Source of the DNA: Fragilariopsis cylindrus CCMP1102
Taxonomy: Eukaryota > Bacillariophyta > Bacillariophyceae > Bacillariales > Bacillariaceae
Length of the DNA stretch: 64,000 bases
Assembly (NCBI GenBank): GCA_900095095.1
Contig: FMBT01000495.1
Span: forward strand, 1-64,000
Reading direction: 5' to 3'
The stretch's first letter is position 1; every line of letters starts with the position of its first letter. Positions 43,533-55,079 of this stretch are shown in pieces. A program made the position numbers and the translations under genes. The notes beneath the pieces were generated by a model that saw only the letters and a list, made by a program, of their open reading frames with translations, searched no databases and was not told the DNA's origin.

Positions 43533-44084
43533 CTAGTCACCACTATGCTTGAGAAGATGAATTACTTCGCGGTTCATCTTTTTGTTGGAATGAGTAGCGC
43601 CAAGATTACATTCAATTTTAGCATGGTGCCCGTGTTCGTGTATGTTCACGGTATGGTGAACCAATCCTCTGGTATGGTTTTTGATTTTAGCTTCGTAACG
43701 ATCAAATTCAAATAAAACACGACTTGGACCCCTTCCCTTATCATGATTTCCGTCCCAGTCTAAGAGATAGACCTTGCCTTTGGTGACGGCACATATCATA
43801 ACTGGTGTTAGCCCATGTTTCTTTGCGTCACGGATATACATCATGTGCTTTGTTGCAGCGGCTCCACCGACTCCGACTGCTAAGGCACCCATTTTACTAC
43901 CAAATCCGTCGTGTCCCATTTTCTTTTCAACATGCTTAGTAAGTACACCAGCTGCAAGCCCTGCTGCAGCAGGTGCAGCGACTCTTTCTCCGAAGTTAAG
44001 TGATACATCAAATAATCCGACTGCCAACACTTCTTTTTTGAGAAATGCAGAAGTTTCCTTGTTTAAGTGATGAGATTGAACCAT
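43533..44084 (-). CDS. Conserved-looking protein with Gly/Ala zipper and PH-like C-terminus
   Basis: A 183-residue intact single-exon gene. Residues about 33-85 are Gly/Ala rich (VAAPAAAGLAAGVLTKHVEK, MGALAVGVGGAAATKHMM), like a hairpin of two weak membrane or glycine-zipper helices. The C-terminal half (TPVMICAVTKGKVYLLDWDG, RVLFEFDRYEAKI, VHHTVNIHEHGHHAKIECNL) predicts alternating beta strands, as in PH/GRAM-like folds, with a His-rich turn that could bind metal. I recall similar unnamed proteins in other diatoms but cannot give a family. The start (MVQSHHLNKETS) is preceded by A/T-rich leader sequence. Confidence 0.65.
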   Translation of the reverse strand: MVQSHHLNKETSAFLKKEVLAVGLFDVSLNFGERVAAPAAAGLAAGVLTKHVEKKMGHDGFGSKMGALAVGVGGAAATKHMMYIRDAKKHGLTPVMICAVTKGKVYLLDWDGNHDKGRGPSRVLFEFDRYEAKIKNHTRGLVHHTVNIHEHGHHAKIECNLGATHSNKKMNREVIHLLKHSGD

Positions 44085-44761
44085 TATGTTTTTTCCTTTT
44101 CTTTTCGTCTGTAAATTAGCTTTTGTTTGTTGATTGCGTTTTTTTGTGAGAAGATTAAGGTCAACCCCCGAAAAGATTTTAATTCCACACGAAGTACGTA
44201 ACCAGTGAAGAAAGCACGAGTTGATTTAGTCTTGGTTCAGAGTACGCTCGAAGAATATTGTTTCCTTTCATGGCTCACGGCGTCACGAAGTACTGCTACT
44301 AGTAGATCTAAGTCGCGTTCATTCGCATGGCGCATGCATACTGGTTAACTTCAAAAATGCTTACGCGATCGAATTTCCAGCCGCGCACTTTTCATAGCGA
44401 AATATGATTTTTTTAATTTGCTAAAACTTGAAAATTATAGCACGTAAAAGCGTGAGAGGGAGGTCGTAGATCATGACAGTTTCGCGCCGAGAACAGAGTA
44501 CAGTACAACTAAGTAATAGTACTGTAAGAGCGAAAGATCGATTACGAAGCCACGAATGAATGAATTGTGTTCCCGTTGCGTTCAAAAACAAAATTGTGAC
44601 CAGTGTAGAAGTATTGATCACGAATACTTGAGTTGACCATTGAGAAGATCATGCGACAATTAACATGCTGATAAAACATCCTTTTCCAATCATCTCACAA
44701 AATCAAATTTAGAAAACTATCAAATCAATCAATCAACCGAACAACCAAACAAAAACTAAAG
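44085..44761. other. Divergent promoter region
   Basis: Separates two outward genes. No gene supported. The last 60 bases before 44762 are A/C rich with (AATC)n, as in other 5' leaders here. Confidence 0.4.
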
Positions 44762-45412
44762 ATGAAATTCACTACCACATTCCTCGCTTTATTTGCTGCT
44801 GTTGCAGCATCTACCTTTTCGAGCCAAGTCGATGCTCGCGTTGGGGGAGATCGCGATCTTGTTGGGAGGAACGAGAAGTACACCATATACTTTGCCAACA
44901 GTTGTAGTAAAAAAGTTGATGTTACGGCCAATAGTCACTCGGAGGTCATTCCACCAAACAACTGCCATGTTTTCAATGGTGGGAAACAATACTACGATAC
45001 TTTCAGCTACAAAGAAAGTGGTAGCGGTGAAAGGGGAGGTCAAGTTTCTTGCAAAAATGTTGGTAGTTCTAACAACGATAAATGTAATTTGAGGGGAATG
45101 CCAGAAAATGCTTGTGTTATTCCTATTGATCGATGTGGTGGACCTGCCCCGACCGAACCCCCTACTTCTGCTCCAATTCCTGAGCCTAAGTGCAAGCATC
45201 ATTGTAGCAAGGGAAAGCCATGTGGAAATTCGTGTATTCCAGAAAACACATCTTGTGTTAAAAAGACCCGTGGAAGTGCTTGCTGGGTAAAAGAAAAGTG
45301 TACCAAATTCTGTGACGCAGGACAGGCATGTGGTAATTCTTGTATCTCCAAAAATGATACTTGTAGCAAAACACCCGATGAAGGGTTTGCCTGCAACAAG
45401 GAAGATTACTAG
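44762..45412 (+). CDS. Secreted Cys-rich protein with two CGNSC repeats
   Basis: A 216-residue intact gene. A signal peptide (MKFTTTFLALFAAVAASTFS, cut near DARVGG) leads to a domain of about 100 residues (YTIYFANSCSKKVDVTANSH...GKQYYDTFSYKESG) with beta strands and six Cys. A Pro/Thr linker (PAPTEPPTSAPIPEPK) joins it to two repeats of a six-Cys module: CKHHCSKGKPCGNSCIPENT...C...AC and CTKFCDAGQACGNSCISKND...C...AC. Spacing C-x3-C-x5-C-x3-C is the same in both. The modular secreted build fits a cell-wall or extracellular adhesive/defence role; no enzyme motif is seen. Confidence 0.75.
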   Translation: MKFTTTFLALFAAVAASTFSSQVDARVGGDRDLVGRNEKYTIYFANSCSKKVDVTANSHSEVIPPNNCHVFNGGKQYYDTFSYKESGSGERGGQVSCKNVGSSNNDKCNLRGMPENACVIPIDRCGGPAPTEPPTSAPIPEPKCKHHCSKGKPCGNSCIPENTSCVKKTRGSACWVKEKCTKFCDAGQACGNSCISKNDTCSKTPDEGFACNKEDY

Positions 45413-45597
45413 AAAATTCAATGAATAAAATAGAAAGAAAAATAAAGCAATACTGTGAATAAAAACCAGCATAATATAATAGAAGCAATCATATCACATA
45501 GAAATACACACACAAAACGTTCATAGGAAGATAAATCATGGCAAGACACTATAGTACATTTTTAGATCTTCTTCAACTTTTTCAATCTTGCACTACC

Positions 45598-46430
45598 GTG
45601 TATTGCCCTATGAAAGATCCTGCTATCGAATCGAAACTTCGGCATTAAAATTACACCGATGCTAAATCTGACGGTACGCTAAAGTTCTTTAATGCTGATT
45701 TGTTGAAAGATGGCTCATGCCTTTCTTCGTTGAAAGATTGTTCGAATGTATTCCATACGGCATCGCTATTCGCAAAGGGAAATAAAGAGATCCCATTAGA
45801 TCCGGTAATCAAAGGAACAAAGAATGTTCTTCAAAGTGCATAGGAACGTTCAACGGCAAAGCGTGTTGTATTAATCTCAAGCTGTTATGCAATTGCTGCT
45901 GATGGTAATAGCTGACAGAGGCGAAGTTTTTCATAAGACTGGTAGACTCTGTAATGAAGATACTTGGAACGAAACTGCAAGCGTAGATTACAACCTCTAC
46001 GGGAATTCGTTAAGGACTGCAACTATGAATAAGTTGTTATTAATCCGTGTTTTGTTATAGGTCCAGGTCTTAAAGTCCATCGTTTATCTGCTTTATACGA
46101 AACCGTCAAATGACTAGGTAATGTTGTGATGAAACATGGCTGTCCAAATATTGGATTTTGGTTTGTGGATGTTCGTGATGCAGCAAAAGCACATATCACT
46201 GCTGGTTTTATCAATAATGTTAAAGGTAGGTACATTTTTCTGGTCATAATACTGATTTGATACAAATTGCAGCTACATTAAGTGTAAAAGTTCCGAGATA
46301 TCCTTATATCAAGTATGCATTACCGAAGTGAATAGTTTGGTTGCTAGCACCGTTCGGTAAACTGACATGGATAATTCCAAAAGCATGAAATACACACCCT
46401 TCAACGTAACTATGCAAGAGATGTTCATTT
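45598..46430 (+). pseudogene. Extended-SDR (DFR/3-beta-HSD-like) pseudogene
   Basis: Remnant of an NAD(P)-dependent reductase of the dihydroflavonol-reductase type. In one frame from 45598: MKDPAIESKLRH, LKFFNADLLKDGSC, SNVFHTASLFAKGN, DPVIKGTKNVLQSA and KRVVLISSCYAIAADGN, the usual order of DADLL, HTASP, GTxNVL and TSS segments. Further on in other frames are INPCFVIGPGLKVHR (near 46035-46080) and [14 protein letters not shown] (near 46165). In-frame stops lie at 45646-45648 (TAA), 45841-45843 (TAG) and 45913-45915 (TGA), with frameshifts after. The Rossmann start (TGxxGxxG) and the Tyr-x3-Lys are not recognisable. A host gene that has died; no intact copy is in the window. Confidence 0.75.
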
Positions 46431-47739
46431 AAATGATCAATGAGGGTTTCGTGAATACTCGTACTATCTTCTTTGGTGGTGGTACGTTGCCATCGTTCGT
46501 AATACTCATCTTTGATGTCGTCGTCTGTATTATGAGCTCAGGGTGAAGTCCTTTTACTGTAAGAAGTCTAGGCTATTCTATTTTGTTACATTGTATCAGT
46601 AAGTTACGGAATTGTATTAGGGAGCAGCAGGATCTTCAATACATACGGACAGTATTATTTAGCATTTGTAGAGACGGCGCGTATCAATGTTCTGTTGTAA
46701 TAAAATGAATTGAACAGTACAGTACTGTGCGCCGAGAAAGAAGATGTGAGGGTTGAAATTGTAAAAGGTGCATGTTCTATCATTTTTTTGTTTTGCACAA
46801 TAATTGAAAGATAAATGTCAAAACGCCTTAGCTAAAATTGTTATCATAAGAAATTTGTTTTTTATATCGGAGAGCTTCAACATATACTATAATACAAGTA
46901 AGTGATTATCCTAAGCTTTTATTTTTAAGTCGGAGAGAGGATGTTCCTGTAAAAGACCCTAATTTATTGTACACGCACTCCAACATATCCTATTATTACA
47001 AGTCATATATGATATACATATATACTGAACAATAATATTTAAAAACTTTGAGAACACATTCCAGTCTAATTGTGAAAATGCCATGTGACGACGCGTTACT
47101 AAATCCAATGAAAAATACTCTTGATTATCATAAGCATTTTTTTTAAATGTTCCTGTCAGTTCCTGTAAAAGAACCTACATTTATTGTACACGCACTTCAA
47201 CATATATATATTATAATACAAGTCACATATAATTTAAGTATATATTGAAAAATAATATTTTAAAACTGTGAGAACACATTCCACCCTAATTGTGAAGATG
47301 CAATGTGACGACGCGTTACTAAATCCAATGAAAAAATACTCTTGATTATCATAAACATTTTTTTTAAGTCGGGGAGAAAATGTTCTTTGGCAAAAGAACC
47401 TTAATTTAAACACCAATTCATCTACGCGTGGGAATACAATGTGACGACGCGTCGCCTCAACGCAGCGCATAATTAATGGTTCACTTATGGTAAAAGGGTA
47501 AAAATTGGTTTCTCCAAAGAAATTGATCGCCGTGAATAGAATAGGCTCCGTCCTCGTTTTGCGAATAATATGCTACTACCGTATTCGTTGCTCGTCGTGG
47601 TGAGCACCGTTTTTGTTTGCTTGTGAATATTAAAATGAGAGTCGACGGATTGCCAATCTTACATTCTTATTACTCAAGCATATCATAGAACTTTCAATAG
47701 AACAATGGTAATAATAGTAACAACAGTAATAAAGTTATC
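46431..47739. other. Intergenic with tandem repeat
   Basis: Mostly the 220-bp tandem repeat described separately, then about 280 bases of promoter-like sequence before the gene at 47740. Confidence 0.45.
46870..47460. repeat. About 220-bp tandem repeat, 2.5 units
   Basis: Units share TATTGTACACGCACT(C/T)CAACATAT, GAGAACACATTCCA, TGTGACGACGCGTTACTAAA and CTTGATTATCATAA. TGTGACGACGCGT recurs near 47082, 47304 and 47440; the last unit is cut short. Copies differ by scattered changes. Confidence 0.8.
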
Positions 47740-49603
47740 ATGACACTAATGTTAACCGAAACGGAAACGAAAATGCTAAAGCCAACGGGAGATGAACACG
47801 GCGAGGATTTGCTAACAAAAGAATTAAATCAATTAAGTTTTAAAGATCGTAGTGATTATCACGGTAAGTGATGATTCTACTGCATTCATTCATGCATAAT
47901 ATACTGTCGTTTTTGTTGTGGCTCTAACGTTTATCATTTATCTATAACAATAACTATTGTACCCAATACCACAACAGATGAGATACACGGTGTGAAATGT
48001 TTAGCAATTGATGAAACACCTGTATTGATTGATCAATCACTACGTGAATTACAAATTGAAATTGATAGTAAATTCCAGAGATTGACAAGAAAGCATACAT
48101 GCATAGTCAACTTAATTCAAGAGGACGATCATTTGTTAATTCAAAAGAATTTAGGCTGCGTTTTCTAAGACTTGAATTATTTGATATAAACAAAACTGCA
48201 ATCCGAATGTTGAAATGGTTAGATTTAGCATTGGGTTTATTTGGTCCTGTCGCATTGGAAAGACCTATATGCTTATCAACGGATTTTTCAAAAAGTGAAA
48301 AACAGTATTTCATAAAGGGTGTATACAATTACTACCTGCTAGAGCATCCGGTACTGGTCGCCGTACTATATGCTTTATCCCATACGATGAAGAGTGGTAC
48401 ACAATATCTGAAACTATACGTCAGAAAATTATGATGTACATGTTTTGGATTGTAGGAAATGACATTGATGCACAATGCAAAGGAGTTGCTATTATAATTT
48501 TGTTTGATTCATCCTTTCCTCAACTACCGCATCATCACAAGGGTGCAGGAATGGTACTTCCATCCAAGCAATGGATACTTTCTGTCCGAATGAGTGCTAT
48601 TCATATATGTACACCTGATACACCCTATTTTAGACTAAGACGAAGTTTAATTGCAATGGCAATTGGACCAAAAAATCGTTCAAGATTACGATTACATCTT
48701 GGTACCTCCACATCCATTGAACTACGATGTAAATTACAAGTCTACGGGATCCCGATAGAGTTCCCTCCAATGACATGCACTGGAAAGATAAAATTAATAT
48801 ACATAAGACAATGGCTTAGATTACGTAGGATGATTGAAGGTAAGGAAGAAATATCTCTTAGAGATTATAATTCCAATACCAGTACCAATAGTACTAATAA
48901 TGATCATAATATTATTGTTGAGGCTCCATATCTCGGTGATGTTCTTTTTAAACGGGGCAGTTCATTTACAGGTCACCCGATGAATAACACATTACGGAAT
49001 GTAATTGAATCTAAAGTGAAGCAACTTCTTGAAATAGAGAATAGTAATCCACAACAACCAATTCTAATTAAACAATCTAAGAAAAAAGATTTACTACACG
49101 AAATATTGGATGAAATTGAAACAATACATCGTGGTCGCTTTCTCTATTGGCATAAGCGTGATGATATGGATGATTATTGGTGGGTGTTACTTCACAACAA
49201 CAACAATACAAACGATGTGAAAATATTGGTAAATAAAATCAAACCTTTATTTCGTAAAACGTACATAAAGATGCAGCAGCAACAACAACTACAACAAAAG
49301 TTAAAGCATATAAAATATATTATGCAGCAAGCTATTACTACTTCTGCTACTTCTCTTGGTGTTGAACATATCAACAACCATGTTAAAACAAACAACAAGA
49401 ACGGAATGAATGATAATGATAGTATTAGATCAATAGTATCGACAGCATCATTAACGTTATCAGCATCATCATCCTCGTTATCATCGTTATCATCGTCATC
49501 ATCCGTACCATTCATACCATCATTTATGTTATCATCATCGTCAGAATGCTTTGGTATGAAATTTATGCCATGTGATGACGATAATGATCAAATGATAATC
49601 TAA
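47740..49603 (+). pseudogene. CRAL-TRIO-like plus DUF6824 protein, copy B (two frameshifts)
   Basis: A paralogue of 27391-29499 with the same intron position and phase: exon 1 47740-47863, intron 47864-47977, exon 2 from 47978. The N-terminal lipid-binding-like part (FRLRFLRLELFDINKTAIRML, ERPICLSTDFS) and the DUF6824 part (PYLGDVLFKRGSSF, GRFLYWHKRDDMDDYWW) are well kept. An insert (YNSNTSTNSTNNDHN) precedes DUF6824 and the tail is Ser-rich, ending SSSSECFGMKF as in copy A. Compared with copy A single bases are missing near 48070 (AAA for AAAA) and near 48313 (in the IKG region); between and after them the frame matches. It may be a recent pseudogene or carry assembly errors. Confidence 0.65.
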
Positions 49604-50411
49604 TTTAATCTATATTCCTACATACAATCCTTACGTACTGATGCCAGTATAATCTATCCCATCCATAGTATTTATTTTGAAAATATAGAGGACATAAAAA
49701 ATCAAAATTAATTCTAGTAAAATGACTACAGTATGTTGATATATATATTATTAATATAATATCATGATATATTCATTTTATTTATATGATGATTACTACT
49801 TTTTACAGTTATTACGGTATATATTACGATGGTGCGTTTTATGCGCGAAATTGGGCATTGGATGGTAATCAACAGCTATTCTTGGGTTGCTGTTGGATGA
49901 GTAAAGATCAGAAGCGTTATTTTGATATGTACCCAATAAAAGTGCATCAAAATAAAAATTGCATATTGATTATAAATTATATTACTTTATTTTAACTTCA
50001 AGCTTTCAAATAAATGAAATATAATATAATGTGAGTGAAAAATACTAACTGAAACAAATCTTCATATTTTTTGTATGCCGAAAAAGTATCTATTTTTATG
50101 TATTGGATATTTTATTTATTGAACAGGCTATTGTTGATTTCATTTTATTTGTCACGAAAAGAAATCCTCTCTATTTGTCATGGCATTTGTATTATTCTAG
50201 GAGATATTTTTATTTACTTATAGGCTCTGATTAATTTCATTTTATTTGTTGTGCATTAGAATTCAGAATTGGAATGGAAAATTATCTCATCAACATGACA
50301 ATGGGAATTCGCTCGAACATACATCCATTGACATCAATCAATTTAGTTAATATAGATATCTGTACGCACCAGGTATATGGGTGCTATCTGAGCCTCGCGA
50401 GCAACACGTTG
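49604..50411. other. Intergenic, no gene supported
   Basis: AT-rich. A weak pair (GATTTCATTTTATTTGTC at 50136 and AATTTCATTTTATTTGTT at 50232) suggests a small duplication of about 95 bp. Confidence 0.4.
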
Positions 50412-51405
50412 CTACGCCACGACAGTGGATACAGAGTAGCTCCGAACGATGGTTCCATCGGCTTTATCTGGAGCATGGGTTGATTGTCTTGAGGAACGGG
50501 TCAGTTCTGGTTTTGATTTCGTTTCACTACTGCAATTATGTTCTGCTGTTTCCATTTCAGTTGTTGCATCCTCATGTAATAAGAAATGTAATCGTGGTTC
50601 ATCACCACCTTGGATAGAATATTTTCTCCAATATTTACATGCCAATAGTTCTTTTTTGATTTCTTTTATTTATGTGGAAGGAAATAAATTTGGATATATA
50701 TTTAATGTACCACCTTTACATAATGGAATACGGTAACAAAAATGAGAAGAAGTGTCATTGCCATTGCCATTATTATCGTTATCATTAGAATTAGGTGTAT
50801 AAATTTCTGTTGAACGCCAGGTATTTGCCTTTGCATCCCATGTTTTGTATGTGAATAATATTCTATTACTGTCCTTTTTAATGTTATTGTTATTGCTGGT
50901 ATCAGCTTGATACTGCTGCTGTCTTCGTATGGGTCCTTGGTATACCTTCCCAGGTCGTAACTTGTTACTTATCTGATGCTGGTTCTGCTTATTGCTGCAG
51001 TCCTCGTTCATTCGATGGACTAATCCTGCGGAGACAACTTGGTGATGGAGGAAAAGAAAAAATATCATTCTGCTGATGCTGCTGTTGCTGTCGACGGTTA
51101 TAGTTTCGTCCTTCTATTGCTGCCAGTAATAACATTTGTTGTTGTTGCTGTTGTTGCTGCTGTTGGTGCTGTTGGTGTTGCTGGTGTTGCTCCTGTTGCT
51201 GCTGCTGCTGCTGGTGTTGCTGGTGTTGCTGGTGTTGCTGATCAAAGAAGACAGCATCGTTAATACATTGCGGATGCTGTTGCTGCTGATGAAAGTGGTT
51301 AATAGTAATAGTACACTTCTGTGAAAATAGAGATACAGTAGTTGGAATTGTTGTTGTCGTCTTCTTCTTCAAGAAGGAGGTAGGCCATAATAATTGAGTC
51401 TTCAT
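50412..51405 (-). pseudogene. Gln-rich gene with N-terminal part of a 2OG-oxygenase-like family, disrupted
   Basis: Reading leftward from 51405 (MKTQLLWPTSFLKKK), the first part is Gln/His rich (51150-51260). A second frame then gives SNKLRPGKVYQGPIRRQQQY, RILFTYKTWDAKANTWRSTE and FCYRIPLCKGGTLNIYPNLF. After a single in-frame TAA (50670-50672) the same frame continues KEIKKELLACKYWRKYSI and GDEPRLHFLLHEDAT. The order resembles the segment before the catalytic core in a diatom family of AlkB-type 2OG-Fe(II) oxygenases, as I recall; the HxD...H core is absent here. A frame change lies between about 51068 and 50990. A short open frame upstream (51428-51631) might be a lost first exon. The gene seems dead or truncated. 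Confidence 0.4.
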
Positions 51406-51631
51406 TGAGGTATCTTTATTGCTGCTGTTATTGGCTGCGTCGTTGTCGTCGTCGTTGTCGTGAGTTGTTATTGTTTTTGTTGTTGTAGTACTGCAATTTT
51501 TGTAAGAATGTTGTGGTCAACATTCCTACTACCAATAACGTTTCCAACGCCGTTCCTGTTGTTATTACTGTCGTTGCCTTTGCCGCTGCCGCTGCCACTG
51601 CCACTGCCACTGCAAGTACTTTATTCTTCAC

Positions 51632-52427
51632 TACTAGAAATATAAGTACTAATATTTATTCTTGTTCTGCTCATCAAACAGGGTATGGAGGAAAGTCGTA
51701 CTATAATAACGGGGAAGGAATGAATCTCTCTACACAAAAATTCCAGATATTACACAGTCCGCTATTAATCTAATACTCTCTTAAAAATGATGTGTTGTTG
51801 TAGCCTTTCCACTTTAAAAGATTTGCGATTGCTTTCCTGATTTCTGTTACCCTTCCATCCGATTCAAATCATGACATGATTGTGAAATACTGTAAACACA
51901 CGCTCTATTTTTTAGTGTCAAGATGTCAAGAGATACTATTACAATGAATTAATTGAAGCAGCTGAGAGTTAACGTTGAACGAGTCGAATGTAGAAAAGCG
52001 CGCGTGCAGTCGTGCAACGAAAACCATACTACTGTACCGTAGTAATGCATGTTTATTACTACAACAAAAACTAATAGCAATTACAACCATTCTTAATAAA
52101 GAACCAGTAGCGGTATATAGTACAGGAGCAACGAAGACAATGTACAAGTTTACTATCGAAAATACTTTTGATGTGCTCATAGTATTTTTTTTTGACATCA
52201 AGGAAAGTAAACAATACTAATTCTCTTCAACATGTGAACACTTTCACTTTTGTTCTTGCAATCCTTGCCGGTTCCACCGCAATGACCGCGGCAGTCATCG
52301 TCTTTGTCTGTTACTAGAAGACAATACGGAATGCGTCCTGTACGAAGATGGACGCGGCGAAGAATCTTGGTCTTGTAGGTGTACACACTAACAGTTCCTT
52401 GAATGGTTTGGTGATCAATATGACATT
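51632..52427. other. Intergenic, no gene supported
   Basis: AT-rich sequence with no motif-bearing frame. Confidence 0.35.
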
Positions 52428-53030
52428 ATGGATATTGATGGTGTTTCTACAGAAGAACATGAATCAACGGGTGTAATCTTAGGCGAAAGTATTATGAGAG
52501 TATCGAAAGGTGGATTCGTGGAGGAGAATAATGAAGAAGGTAAAGAAGAAATGAGAATGGTTGTACCAACAGATGCGCAACTATTGCCTAAAACTGATGT
52601 CCGTCACGCAAGAGCAAGACGTCGGAACCTTGTAGGTTCTCAACCTGGTACTACTCTCAGGACGTAAGTCGTTAGGGTTATTGACAAAGCTGGTGTCCAG
52701 ATTGATGCTGACAGTACACAATTAATATCTTTGAGGATGATGTATAGCTTTGGTTCCAATATTCTGCCTGCTCAAAGGAGAAATTTTTTAATTGAACCTG
52801 CATACAAGTATGGTGATGGTGGCATCGTTGATGTTAAAATCGACATCGATTTCGTACAAGGTAACGAATAGGAATTAGAAAAAGTAGCTGCTGCAAAGGC
52901 AAAAGTATTATATGTTGGTACCGAAGGATTAGCGGAACGTTTTGACCCTGTACTTTTCTGAATACATCCAAATACGGGAAACTCAACAATTGGCGTAGTT
53001 ATTAAATATCAAGCAAAGAGCACATCTCGT
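52428..53030 (+). pseudogene. Possible M11 (gametolysin-like) protease remnant
   Basis: One frame reads MDIDGVSTEEHESTGVILGE..., RHARARRRNLVGSQPGTTLR, then VVRVIDKAGVQIDADSTQLI, YKYGDGGIVDVKIDIDF and YVGTEGLAERFDPVLF. TRTVVxVRVxDxxG, a xYGxGxxDVxID strand and a closing FD are the order seen in the pre-catalytic part of gametolysin-type metalloproteases from diatoms and green algae. The frame carries stops at 52665-52667 (TAA), 52869-52871 (TAG) and 52959-52961 (TGA). The zinc motif HExxHxxGxxH is not visible. Family call is tentative; that it is decayed coding sequence is better supported. Confidence 0.45.
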
Positions 53031-54500
53031 TGCTATATTTAAAATAGGAGAGGACTGCTGTCCTAGTACCATTGGTGATCATTTGTCTTTATTAACCACC
53101 TTTGCTAGAACAAAGAAGGAAACTGCCGAAGAGGTTGATGTCATCGAATGCAATGACACTGTCCCGGACGGTTCTGAATCCATCCCCAATTGACCGGATG
53201 GTACAATTGACCATTATGACAACACCACTGGAACAGATACCAACGATGAGGTCAATTCAATAGACAATCACGTCTCTTTCAGCGAACATGTAATGTCTAT
53301 AGTCATTGCTGAAGTAACGGTTTTGCACAATTATAAGGAATGGAAGACGTCTATGATGATGATGAACCCAATTTGGTGTGTTGTGCTCATGTTGTTGACC
53401 TTGAAGATGACAAGTGTGCCAATGTCCCTGACTTCGTCACTGATGCAAACAACATTGCAGAGAAGCAAAGGTTAGATCACGTACTGGGACCATCACTTAG
53501 CATTCAGATTTCCCTAAGGATTTTGAACTGATGTTGTATCACACTGCACAAAGAGTCATGCACAATAGCTCTCAAACTGCGTGTATATTTCACTATGTAC
53601 CTGGCTGTCCTGAGCTTATCAGTCATACATATGGTCCAAATGGTCCAGAGTCAATCATTGGTTACTCTGATGTATCATGATATAAGTTCAAGATGGCTGG
53701 TATCCATGATACCACTACGCTATGTCTATTATATCCAATCGTACTGATACCGATGCAATGGTAGCATTGAAACTTTAATTTAATGCTGTGGGATTAAAAG
53801 AAATTAACACTTCCACTGTTAAGATTCTCAGGGAGGAAAAATAACAGAAATCTTAAACATTGGGAATTCAACTGTCTGAGATACCATATAATGAAAATGG
53901 AAATCGGAGCTGACTCCATGATGATGACATTCCCTACTAATAACACGCTACTACATCATGTGGTATCATGTGTTGCTATCAACCAAGACTGGCAAAAGCC
54001 TAACAGATGGGTCAACAAGATCACTAAGAAACTGATTGATACTGACATCACATCTATTGAGATACTCAAATCTATTATTGATAATGGTAATTTGAACGAA
54101 TGTCTAGATGATTATGACGTTCCTTGATTACATGCTATTACCATCAGTGGGGTACACCCACATCATGGGCATGCAGGATTTTCATCAGGGTCGATCACAG
54201 TAAAATGCCCTATTAACCACATACTATATTGATCAAACCCGTCTACGGAGTACGTTGCTTTGTATGGTACCTCACAATAAGTGAACAAGTGGAATGTTCA
54301 ACACTTGACATCGGTAACATGTTGCAACAACTTACGCATACCTTTCATTGGATTGTACTTGGCATCGTTATTGTAGCATTTGGCAGTGGTATTCAACACT
54401 TCAATAATACATACCCCGCACAGGTCATTACCATTTCGATTACCATCGTCGCCTGGAAGAATGAAACCCTCCGATCATATTATACTCATGAAAACCCAAA
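53031..54500 (+). other. Decayed coding-like sequence, unrecognised
   Basis: Several short frames with protein-like composition follow each other on the + strand (EDDKCANVPDFVTDANNIAE near 53404-53463; FHYVPGCPELISHTYGPNG near 53590-53645; INQDWQKPNRWVNKITKKL near 53977-54033) with stops and shifts between. They look like one or more broken genes or retroelement pieces, but I cannot place them in a family. Confidence 0.35.
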
Positions 54501-55079
54501 TTGATACATTTGAATCAATTTTCGTGTGATTTTACTTTGATTCATGATTGAGTAAAGTACGATTGAGAAACCAACAAATCAATTGGAAGTTACTTGATGT
54601 AAAACCTTCTCCGGAACCACAGGTTGGGTTTTCTTTGAATAACAAATACAAGACAAACCCTGTTATATCTCCAACCATCGACAAATGACGATCATGTGAA
54701 TGTTTCTTCATCTCAATGCCGTTTTCACTCCATCGAAAACTATTTTCTTCAGTAACCTGATTGGCTAAGAAATGATGCGACATCACTGATAAAGTGCTAA
54801 TACATATGATAACTAGATTCTCTATTATTTGATATTAAGGTTGTGATAAGAAATTATGAGTGTTTCATATTCCATTTGCTATCTCCTTCCTTTGATAGGA
54901 AAGATGTGATGTAGTTGTTGTAGTGTGTGTACTACGCTGTAATCATGGTATTCGTGATATATGATGTATACATATGCTATTGGGTCATTTGGGTCATTCA
55001 GGTCATACACTTCATTCGCTCTAGTCCTAGTTCTCTAAGTACTTGTGCTAATATTCGCCCTGAATCAGGCCCAGACTTG
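54501..55079. other. Intergenic, nothing convincing
   Basis: AT-rich sequence. A triple TTGGGTCATTTGGGTCATTCAG-like run lies at 54979-55002. Confidence 0.35.

Noticed and set aside
44789-45472. A 227-codon frame on the - strand
   Set aside because: It fully overlaps the well-supported secreted Cys-rich gene on the + strand and has no motif of its own.
51039-51324. Val/Ala/Leu-rich open frames on the + strand
   Set aside because: They are the reverse reading of CAG/CAA runs in the Gln-rich gene.
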